From: Ectocarpus siliculosus
Lineage: Eukaryota > Sar > Phaeophyceae > Ectocarpales > Ectocarpaceae
Direction: 5' to 3'
Assembly: GCA_000310025.1 (NCBI GenBank)
Contig: FN649749.1
Location: 3,666,910 to 3,730,909, forward strand
Length of the DNA stretch: 64,000 nucleotides
In this document: positions 46,201 to 56,700 of the stretch, one piece after another
Layout of the letters: each line of letters begins with the position of its first letter
How positions within the stretch are numbered: the stretch's first letter is position 1
Program-made: the position numbers and the translations under genes
Notes under the pieces: model-generated
What the model was told of the DNA's origin: nothing
Seen by the model: the letters and a program-made list of their open reading frames with translations, nothing else
Database searches by the model: none

Positions 46201-47558
46201 ATTGAAACCAGGCTGTATAACTTACTGCGAAATGATTGTTAGGTCCGACACAAGTTGCTCGACACCGTGCAGGGTAACGCCAGGCGTAACCACTACTGAC
46301 GGCACAGTCTACTTTCACGGCTGAGTACGTGTAGATAAACTCAGGCAGGGTTCCCAGTCTGCACAGAAAGCACCACCGATTTCGCGATCTGGCCTTTTGA
46401 CGACGAACAATCATGAAGAACAACTCCAGTAATGGAGTCGGAGAAGAAGGTTTGGTGCCCGGTTAAGGATCGTGCGATAAAGCGAAAAGAGAACGGTAGA
46501 TGCTTTACGTACCTGGGCGACATCGGCCCACCCGGCCTGACGATCAGCAAGTGCTTCTCAACCACCGTTCCATGGTGGTTGGGGGCCAACACCGCGGAAT
46601 TCCAACGCTATTGGGCCCGTAGGGTACCTGTACAAGTAGTTGACCCGTCTTGTTTCAATGTTCCGTGGCATGTAGGCTACAAGCAGGATCACTCACAAGT
46701 TGTTTGTGCCACCGGCACATTTGTAGTTGACAGCGTCGTCGGGATCAAGGCAAGAGTTCAAGCCTAGAAGTATTCGCACATGAAATTCCGATGGAGACAG
46801 TCACAGGGAGGAGCGCGGTATGAACTTGGATTATATATTTGTTGTCCCATGCGGTAGACGACATCTGGAAACATCGCTCACCGCGATGCAAGCAAGCTTG
46901 ATAATCAATTTCGACGAACGGTCAGCGAATGTTTAGAAGTTGACAACCGGTTGCCGCAGCTACAATAGTCCTAACTGAAGACATGACGGTGGCGAACTAA
47001 TTCAATCGCGTCGGGTACATAGGGAGCGTTTGCGGTTGAGGCCATCGACTCAGCTTGAAACTCTGTGACAGAAGTTTGTTGGCGGGACATGCCAATGGAG
47101 GAGCTAACATGTTTGGGTGTCATTGGGTTGCAGCAGCCTCCACACAAAATATGACCAGATGTATTGATCCGTTGAAATAGCGAGGAACTTGGCTCGCAAT
47201 GGAGTCCAGGGAGGGTGGTGTACGATGGTCCCGCCTCACGCAGGGAATTTCATCGCATGGCGGATCATGTCGTCGATCTTGTTCCGTTTGTGCGTACGCA
47301 CCTCATCTATTGCTGGTCACGGCACATCATCTCTCGTAACAGCATCGGCTTCTACGCACTGCACCTCCACATATTGTGCAACACGGAGTGAACGTTCGCA
47401 TGTTTTACATGGTCGGACCCCCGCGAAAGTTCATTCACTCACCATTCACGCCGGGAAGGACGAGAACGGCCGGCAACAGCAGAAGCTTGTACCACGAAGA
47501 AGGGTTGGGGAAGAAAATGTTTCTGACATATCAGTTGCAGGAAACAATAAATGGCGGG
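40258..47558 (-). repeat. Large inverted repeat, right arm, proximal part
   Basis: Reverse complement of 14064-21393. The inner boundary is sharp: after CTCTTCTAC near 40245 the sequence stops matching the left arm, where the truncated NADAR/Gypsy element begins. Compared with the left arm there are point changes, small indels and differing stop codons, for example a one-base loss near 41302 that truncates an open frame still intact at 20248-20505. The arm is interrupted at 47558 and resumes at 63634. Confidence 0.9.
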
Positions 47559-49102
47559 TTTATTGTTTTCTTTCGAATTGCCTTGATTAATATTTCTGTG
47601 GCCTACGGAGGGAGACATCCCCCGTACCACACGTTCCGCACGGCAAAAAGCCTCTGCGGTATCCTAACGCGTCTCTGCTTCTAAAACGCAAAACCTCCCT
47701 CCGAGTACTACCAGACGGGACGAAACTGTTGCACAGTAGCAGTCTCGGACGATTGAGCCTCCCAATGGTACGCACTACCATTCAGAAAACACCCAATTCG
47801 AAGTCGTGCAATATCTGCTTCGGGATACAACAGTACAACAAGTCGGGTCGTCCGATGTCGTGCATTACGCTTATATTACCAACACAGAACCGTGCGATAC
47901 GCACCCTGCACGCAATTTTACCGCGAAACGGGACGGCACAGCTCAGCCGTTGGCCTTCGTGACGCGCCGCCCGCCTAGAAAATCCCCAAATCGGAGGACT
48001 CAAAGAGTTCCTCCACCAAGAAGCACAACGGCGAGCGCTACCTCAGAGAGAGCCTAGTCTGTCTCTCGGCGGTGGCGTGCAGTACCGATAGTCAGCTGTG
48101 GCGCACTATGAAGCGCTAAGTATCGTTTGCCTTGCCCTTCTTGATCGCCACGTGCCCTGCGCCGTATGGTGGTTTCATGGCGTTGCTTGCTTCCCGCTGT
48201 ATCTTTGAGGTTCCCGCGAAATGGTCCGCATGATGCCTGGGATATCTCACTACACGGGAAAACATGACGAAAAGCACGAGTCAGAAAAAGAAAAGAAACA
48301 ACAGAACAAGAGCGACAGGGCTGCGCTGTCGTGCAGCCCGGGTTTCCAATCTCGTGGGTATCCGAACGTAGCCGGGACAGGTTGCATGGGATCAAGCGAC
48401 GCGCGAGGCACGGTATCGTTTGTTTGTTTATTTGTTTTTTATTGGGGGGGGGGGGGGTACGCGGCGCCACGTTGAATTCCTTCTTGCGGTTCGACTTACG
48501 GCGCGGCCCATGGTAGAAAAAAAAACAATGGGACCGTACAGCCTGTGGCTTCATCATAGGAAAGAAATAAAGTGGCTTCGCCGCGGTTGTCTCTGCAGAT
48601 ATCGTCGAGCGTCAATTTTTTGGCGCGCATCGGATATTCCCGAGCACGCTGACCGACGAGCACATGACAATGCCGACCCGAGGCATTTCAACCATAATTG
48701 TCCCCACCCGCGCCATGGTTCCATTTGAAAGACGCGCTATGAATGGCGTAAATTTAGAAAATCTACGAATTTCTGCTAGCTACGGGTCCAACCTTCGATG
48801 TAGCTAGCTGCTGCCCTCCTTCCCGCGTGATTCCGACGCGAGCTGCGTGTTACACACTGTGCATTCCTCAACACGTGGCCCTTGGTCCAGTAGACACGCG
48901 TCTATCAAACTCTTGATGCAGGAGCAGCGAGGCAGCAGAATGAGAACTCCGTGAGACCTTCTTTTTGAAGACCCAAGACAACCCAACCAACACGCCTCCG
49001 GGGCGGCACAACAAGAACCCAAATACAACCGTAGATCTGGGAGATGTTCCGAATTCTTCCGTGCACAATAAACTACAGTTTGTTCGGTCTTCGACAACAA
49101 AC
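47559..49102. other. Unidentified insert inside the right arm
   Basis: This DNA is absent from the left arm, where GGCGGG is directly followed by ATTAGG. Together with the Gypsy element it forms a 16,075-bp insertion. I see no terminal inverted repeats, target-site duplication or recognisable gene. An open frame at 47806-48057 on the plus strand and one at 48054-48557 on the minus strand have no known domain. A run of 14 G's lies at 48444-48457. Confidence 0.55.
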
Positions 49103-49605
49103 TGTTGTAGGAAGCTCCGCAGATTGTAACCGTATGGTTGAAGTTATCCCCGTTTCCCCGGAGTTCCCAAGGTATTTGGATTATTCTGGTTTTCAGAGCT
49201 CCTACAGCCAACCCCTTCGATCAGAAGCCGCTTGGCATAGCTTCGACAAGGGTTTAGGTGAGCGTGAGTGCCGTCCCCATAGCGTTGTGTTGAGTGTGAC
49301 GCCTTAGCATAGCATTGGACAGCCTCGTGAGATTGGATAGATAAGCGGTTGAGTTACAGTATAATAGGTGTTCTTGCTGATCAGGAGTTCACCTTAGGCT
49401 GACTAAAAGAGACCACATTCGACTCTACCCCTTGTGCACAACAGAGACCCGTGACTACTTCACGAGCATCGACAGCGTTGACCAAACATCCTTTGGACCC
49501 GACGTACTAGCAGAACCACCCTTGCTAGTAGAACCACACCTCACTTGTGATTGGTTCGCAGTGCTCCACATCAGAACACAAACCCACCTAACAGCTTATA
49601 TCACA
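49103..49605 (+). repeat. Gypsy 5' LTR
   Basis: Starts TGTTGTAGG and ends TATATCACA. A TATAATA at 49360-49366 may be the core promoter. No difference from 63121-63623 was seen when the two were read side by side. Confidence 0.95.
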
Positions 49606-49607
49606 GT

Positions 49608-49625
49608 TGGCGAAGCTGCCGAGTT
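49608..49625 (+). promoter_or_regulatory. Gypsy primer-binding site (candidate)
   Basis: TGGCGAAGCTGCCGAG starts two bases after the 5' LTR. The TGG start fits pairing with the CCA end of a tRNA. Which tRNA is primed cannot be told here. Confidence 0.6.
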
Positions 49626-49639
49626 TGTTTGAGTTGATC

Positions 49640-52600
49640 ATGTCGGACCGCCAGCGTGATACCGGGGTCTCTGAAGAGAAAGAATCGTCTAAGGGTATTG
49701 CTGTACGCCGTAGCCCGCGCCTAGCTGGTAGCGTGCAGCCTACTCTTGTAGTACCCCCTCCCGCCCCCCTCTCTCTCGCTCCCCCCTCTACCTCTGCTGG
49801 GGCAATGCCTGGCTCGTCGGCTTCTCCCGGCGCCGTCACCTACGCGCCGGATCTCCTTGCAGCTTCATCGACTGCTTCTACCGGGCCTCTTCTCACGGAG
49901 GCGGAACAGGTGTACCGCATCACCGAGGCCATCCGCAAACGTGGCTTCGGCAACCTGCTGGACGCCATCGCCGCCGCCCCCCCCGCGCCTGGACATCCTG
50001 ACCAGTCTGGCGCCGACGGGGTCGCGTCTCTCCATGACGCGGCGGCGGCTGCTGACGCCACGGCCTTCCCTCCCACAGTGGGGGCACTCTTCTCTGGGCC
50101 CTCAACGGTGACCAGTGACGTATCCGTGACCAACGAGCTGGCGTCCGCCGCATCCGAGAACCGCCACCTCGAGGCCCACGTCCGAGCCCACTCACCGTCG
50201 TCGGTCGCCGACGCTCATGCCGAACTGCTGTGTGCGGAGGAGGCCTACGCGGCGGTGGACCGGGAGGCGCGCGCGACGGACTACAACCTGCAGAAACGTG
50301 TCACCGCCGATTCCGACAAACTGACGGCTCTGCAAGAACAGCGGCAGCAGATGGAGGCTGCCGTAGCAGCCATGGAACGGGAACTCGCCGCGGCGGCCGC
50401 AGCCTGTGAGGCGTCCACGGCTTCAGCGGAGGAGGCGAAGCACGCTGGGGCTCTCCTGAGGGCGGAGGCGAGTGCCGCCATGGCCGTTCACCGCAAGCAA
50501 GTCAAACACATGCAGGCGCTCTCCACCGCGCCCGCGCATGACCCCCCCCTACCGGTGGCCGAGGGGAAAACAGTGACGAACACCGCTGCGGCTGCATCGG
50601 GAGCCAACTTCCCCCGTACGCCCGCTGCCACCACCGCCGGCTTCCAGCTTCAGGAGGGCGACTTCCCGCAGTTGCCATCGCTGCCGGGGAAGACCGCCTC
50701 GCCGGGGCGCCGGTCGCGCGCGCCGCCGGAGCTCATCACCGTGGGGTATGTCACTCCGGCGGATGCGAGGGAGAGGGCCGGTGACGCGCCCGCTTCGGAT
50801 ACCCCGGCGGCGGCCGCAACCGACATCGCCGGCGACACCGCTACCGCCGCCGCGGCCGGGGTGGAGCCACCGCCGCTACGCGCACACCGGATGACAGACT
50901 CGGAGAAGGCGCGACTGATCGAACAACAGCAGGCGGAACTGCGGGGGTGGCACGAGCGTGACTTTGACGACATCACGGCGGAGGCAGCGGCTGGCGGAGA
51001 CGGCGCGGGGGGGGTAACGGCGCCGCCCACCGCCGTGGAAGTGCACGCCGCGGCTGAGAGGGAGGTACAGCGTGCCCAAGCAGTGGAGGTAGAAGCACGC
51101 GGCGCGAAGTGGGTCGCCCGTGTGCAACAGTACAAGAAGCACAACACGGGGGTCTTGCTGGAGGAAGCGGTACATCGGGTGTGGGAGTCATACGTCAACA
51201 GCTTCTACCTGTACCACCCCGGCACGACCCCCGCCCCGCCCGGAGAACCACTCGCCTGGTACCTCGGGGCGATAGCGGCGTCGACAACATCGCCACGGCA
51301 CACATGGGCTCAGCTAGAGGCGGCGTCGCCGGAACCGCCGCCGCCGGCGAGGACCGCGGCGCCGCAGCCCCCTGCACCAGTCCCTGTAGTCGCCGGCCCC
51401 GCACCCCGGCGCTATCAGCACATACGCCACGGCGCCTCGACTTCGTCATCACCGCAGGGGTCCCCCCCGGGCGCCGCCGCCGTCGCCGCCGCTCCACCCG
51501 GCCACAACACCGCCGTCGCCGCCGCCACCTCCCACCGGCAATACCAACACACCCGCCACGGTCCGCCACCCTCACCGCCGGTGCCCCGGCCAGCGACCAC
51601 CGCCGTCGCCCGCAACGGTCACCGCCCCACCGTCAGCACCACCGCCCACCACGGCCACCGCGCCACCGCCGCTGCATCCACCAACAACGGACACAGCCCC
51701 AACCCCGCCACCAACCATCACGGTCACCGCCCCCCCGCCGCCACCGCTAATACACAACGCGGCCACATCATCCGCCACACCAACCTGCCGCCCTACTCCG
51801 ATCGACCCCTCGCCACCGCCTACCAACAGCCAAGGCCGACGCCGTCGCCGGCGGCCGCGCCGCGCGCCCGCACCACGACACCGCCCGCCGCACAAACACG
51901 GTACCACATCCGCCACACTAACGTACCGTCCTGGTCGGCGACCTCCGCAGCGCTGGAGGCCGACCCGTCGCGGATGCACAACTCATCAGCACTATGGGCC
52001 GCCGCCGCCGAGATCGACGCCAGAAGATCGCGGAGGCAATCCGCCGCCGCACCGACGGCCCCCCACAGCGGAGGACCCTCCGAGCCCACCACCGCCGAGC
52101 CCACGCCAGCAACGGTGGCGGTCGCTGCTCCATCACGGGGGCCGGTGCCGGAGCCGTCCTCTGCATTCGTCAACGCCATGGGGGAGGGGCCTGCTTCTTC
52201 CCCATGGGTACCCCCGACGCGCGAGCCTGGAGTGTCGGAGCGAGAGCGGGAGCTGGAGCGGGAGGTGCAGCGACTAGTGGTGCAGCTGGCGGCGGCGGAG
52301 GTGGGGGGGGGGGTGGCAAGGCTTCAGCGGTGGTGGACGTAGCGGGATCGACGTCGTCGGGTAGAATGCATACAACCCCGTCGGTTGCCCCCGCGCCGGT
52401 GCCGATGTCCACCGCTGCCGCCCCCGCTGTCCCACCAGCAGCCCAACCCACCGCCAGTGCGCAGGGGCAGGCCCTGTACCCCACGGGGGCCGCCGGCTAT
52501 GCCCACCGCTACCCCATAGTAGACCCCAGCCCCGTCGTGAAGGACCTCAACACTTACGACACGGCCCGCCTGCTGCCACCCATGGAGCTCTTGCCGTTCG

Positions 52601-53670
52601 AGGATCCCCGGAGCTGGACCGCCGCCGTCAACATGGTGCGCTCCCTGCAGAACGCCGTCGCCATCATCAGGGATGGGTGTGGTGACACCGACACACAGCA
52701 CTGGCGGCGGCAGTGGACCGCGCCGTTGTTGAGGCATCTAGTGAAACACGTGAAGAAAGACGAAAACGCACAGAGAGTGATAGGGGAGTTGACAGCGATG
52801 TTCACGGGGCTCAACGAGCGTTTAGCGCCGCCGGATGGTGTTTCGGGGCCGGTAGGGTTGCAAGAAATCACAGACAGCATGTTGAAAATGTTCTCACAGA
52901 TCCAAGTCTCACGCATTCCCACTATGCTGCAGCAGTTCAACGTCCCCGAGGGCACACCTTTTAAGACGTGGTTCGCAGAAATCAGGCGGTTGATCGAGGG
53001 CCTCCGCTGTTTTGGGGAACGTTGCCCAGAAGAGTCGGCTCTGATCGCGTGTGCCTCCGAATGCCTCAGCATCCAGTTCCCAACGGTAGCGATGAACTTT
53101 GCCGACAAGCTGGCTAAGATCACCACTTCCCGCGGGTTCTTTGCCCTGTTCAAAGATCACACGTCCAGCGCCATCCCAGCACAAGCGCCAACCCACGTAG
53201 GAGCGGCACCGGCTAGACACTCTTTCCCCACACAGAGCAAATCACAGCAGCCGCGAGTCATGATGGTGCATGGTGGGACATACGATGTACTAGACAACGG
53301 CACAACGTATGACCCGGTAGACGAGGATGATTGGAAGGAAGTGTTGGAGGTGAAAGCACAACCACCGGCGGGCAAACAGACCAGAGGCATTAGGCTGTTC
53401 CAATACTCCTTCAACTCAAAAGAGGCCAAGGAGGGTAGGGAGAAGTGGGGACAGGTGTGCTACAACTGCAAGTCAGAGGAGCACTACCTACGGAATTGCG
53501 ACCAGACATACATGAATGCGTGTGGACAATTCAACAAAGCATTTGGGGAAGGAACCTCGAGGGAGGTGGAGGAACGTTGGCGTGACGTGCTGGCAACCCT
53601 CAAGAAAAACTACCAGCGTGCTAGGGCCCGTAGAGAAGAGGCCGAAAAATCTAATTCTTCGAGCCATTAG
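49640..53670 (+). CDS. Gypsy gag, two frames joined at a G11 tract
   Basis: Gag forms the particle that packages element RNA. The ATG at 49640 (MSDRQRDTG) follows the primer site closely. The first ~890 codons are low-complexity Ala/Pro/Thr/His-rich sequence with a possible coiled coil near codons 190-290. At 52303-52313 there is a run of 11 G's; beyond it this frame ends at 52342, while the frame one base back stays open to 53670. That second frame holds the capsid-like helical region (52560-53150, including FNVPEGTPFKTWFAEIRRL) and a CCHC zinc knuckle (CYNCKSEEHYLRNC from 53458). A slip at the G-run, either programmed or an indel, is needed to join them. The frame ends in TAG at 53668-53670, in phase with pol. 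Confidence 0.85.
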
Positions 53671-53732
53671 TGTCACGGCGCCGGGAGTTACCACCTCCCG
53701 GCGGCGGCAGCATCGGTACCAGTAATGGGTAA
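53668..53732 (+). promoter_or_regulatory. Candidate gag-pol readthrough signal
   Basis: TAG (53668-53670) is followed by the 8-nt spacer TGTCACGG and a perfect 9-bp stem, CGCCGGGAG (53679-53687) with CTCCCGGCG (53695-53703), enclosing the 7-nt loop TTACCAC. The loop bases TTACC could pair with GGTAA at 53728-53732 to make an H-type pseudoknot. No other stop lies between gag and pol in this frame. The layout parallels gammaretroviral UAG readthrough, where a pseudoknot lies 8 nt after the stop. Function is inferred. Confidence 0.6.
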
Positions 53733-56700
53733 GGGAGGCAGCCCCAGTAGCATGGGGTCGTCGACATCCGCAACACCAACCGATAAACGTGTACAAAATA
53801 GGGACAGCAGAAGCGGAGAGAGTGGAAGCAGTAAGGAGCACCTACATACAGAGCAAATCCTGGAGGTGCAGCGAGTACCAATCCAGAGCGAAATCCTGGA
53901 GGTGCAGCGAGTATCCTTCCAGAGCGATAACCAGAAGAGGGGCAGGGTAGCGATCGGGAGTCATGACCCGACACCAAAACCCAACCCCTCTCAGAGAAAA
54001 ACAGAACAGAATAGAACTACACGTAGAAAAGGGGAAAGGACACGCCCGCTTCCTCGCACACACGAGTGGAGTACCCAGAGCGCCGTAGTCCAGGTAGGAA
54101 TTGAGGCCGAGCCCACAGATAAAGCTAGGCCGCTTCCGAACAGCGGGGGGGGGGGGGGAGACAATCAGGTCGGCCCTCCCCCAACGCATGGTAAAGCTTC
54201 TGCCCAACGAAATTTGTCAGAGGTAACCGGCACCCCAACAGTAGCAGCAGCCACAGCAGCAGCTACACAGCCAGTCGCGGCGGTCGCAGGAGTACCGACA
54301 GCAGCGGAACAGTGTATACAGAGTAGAGAGGAAGTAGTAGAGACTTCGACAGCCGTCCCAGAGAGTAGTGGAGGGGCGGAAAAGATTCCGTCGCCTCCAT
54401 CAAGGGTCCCTCTGACCCAGATTAATTTAGTAGAGGGGGGGCACAAGGAAAGGAGAAAGACTAAAAACAAGAGCCGTAGGGCAAGGGTACACGGACAGCA
54501 GGTGATAGATGTCATGGGTGTAGAGGATGGAGTTGCTCCAAGCCTACGTGTGTGGAACAAACAGCGGAAGGGCGGAGTTACACACGATACTTTGGGGAGT
54601 GAGCTGCCGAGTAGTTTTATGCAGGAAGTCGTTGACTTCAAAGCAGGGGAGGTATGTTTGAGTGCTAGCCGTCAGACCGCGAAGGTGAGTGTGTTTGCAG
54701 GGGCACATGCCCGAGTAGTGCAGCCAGCAGTGGCGTTAGTTGACACCGGGTCACCCCAATCATTTGTGGCCGAGAAGGTAGTCAAGCGCATGCTTGAATG
54801 CGGGGCAACCTCAAAATCTGGCATCCGCACTGCCAAAACACGGAGATGGAGTGGATTTGGAGGAACACCATTGGCTACGAGTAGCATGGTGCGACTCAAT
54901 GTGCAGTTTTTCGATCGTGAGTCACAACCCACAGCAAAGCTTGCTGTGAACGCGTATGTAGTGCCAGAGGGGGTAATGAGCCACGAGGTTCTCCTCGGTA
55001 CAGACAGTTGGGCGCGTTTCCCTGTGAGGGAGTATAGTGACGAAAGGGAGGGTGAAACCACTCTTAGATTGAAAACCTCCCTGCCTCCTCCCCAAACACC
55101 TACGGTAGACCAGGATGCTGAGCCGAAGATGGTAGCGTACATCGAGTCACCAGACCATGATGGCAGCGAGCATCGTTTGATTTTTGATTCCACGAAAGAC
55201 GTGCAATACTTGACAGACCAGAGGTATTGGGTTCCTCTCCGAGTGGAGACGTCGGAGGGACAAGTAGTCAAGGACGGAAATGTTTTTGCGAGGTTTTCAG
55301 AGAACTGGACCTCGCCGGAAATGGTGGTAGAGGCAGGAGGGGTAGCATTACCCCTTTCTGTGCGTACAGCGTTTGGTGTACGGGCGGGTAGCGTCATCAG
55401 CAGCAACGTAACACCTTTGTGTGAGACACCGCTGTCGGATTTTGTCGTTACCCCGGAGCCCACAGTATCGTTGTTCACAGTAGAGGAGGACGAGGCAACC
55501 GCCGACCCCTCCACTAACCCAACCCCACCCCCCTCCCCCAGCCCCGACTCCCCTCCCCCGGAGTTACTTGCCGACATGAAGCCGGAGTGCCAGGAGGCAT
55601 TCCGCAGGCTATGGGCACGAGTGCCGGCACATGTACGTGAAGTTAATTTTGGGTTGGGGCACGACGCTTGGACGGCCAAGGATATCGATAGCTTAGCGGA
55701 TGTGTTAGTGGAGCACGCAGATCGGTTTTCGGAGCATAAGACTGATCTAGGGCACTGCACCGCCTTGCCATTTCGCATAGACCTGAAGCCAGGTACGCGA
55801 CCGGTAAAGCAACGCCCGTATAGGCGGAGCCCAGTAATAAACCGAAAAATCAAGATAGAGATTGATCGGTTAGTTAGCTGTGGGATTTTGCGGAAGTCCA
55901 CCTCAAATTGGGCGTCACCGCTGGTGGCTGTGTTGAAGAAGGATGGTAGCTTGAGGTTGACATGCAATTTCAAACGGTTGAACGAGGCGACAATCGTTGC
56001 TGTTTTTCCCATGCCCTTAGTCAGCGATCTCATCTCGGCGCTGGGAGGGAGCAAGGTCTTCTCGGTCCTCGGCCTGATGAGCGGGTACTTCCAGGCGGCC
56101 ATCGACGAGTCGAGCATCCCCCTGACGGCCGTCTGCACTTCATTTGGGTTGTTCGAATGGACCAGGACTCCACAAGGCTGCTCTGGAAGCCCGGCGAACT
56201 TCCAGTCGCTGATGGCCAAGGTGTGTGATGGGTTGAAAAAGCTTCAGGTGTATCTAGACGATGTGATTGTGCCGTCTCTCACGGCCGCTGAGCACGTGGT
56301 GCAGTTGAGGGAGTTATTGGTGCGGTTCAAGGAGTTTGACCTCAAGCTATCTCCCAAAAAGGCCCACATCGGCTCGGCAGAGGTTACGTTTCTGGGGCAC
56401 TTGATCGCCCCTTTTGGCTTGCACCCGGATCCCAAAAAGACAGACGCGATGGCCAAGATGAAAATGCCCAAAACTAAGAGTGAGTTAAGGTCCATGTTAG
56501 GTTCGGTATCGTACCTACGAAAATTTCTCCCCAATTTAGCGAGGAATGTCACGGACCTGACCGCCCTTCTCAAGAAGGACGTGCACTTTAAGTTTACGGC
56601 ACATCACGAACAGCTGACCAAAGCGGTGTTGGCCCAGCTAGCAAGTTACGAGGTGTTGGCTTTCCCCGACTACGCCGCCGCCATCGACGGCACTCGTAAA

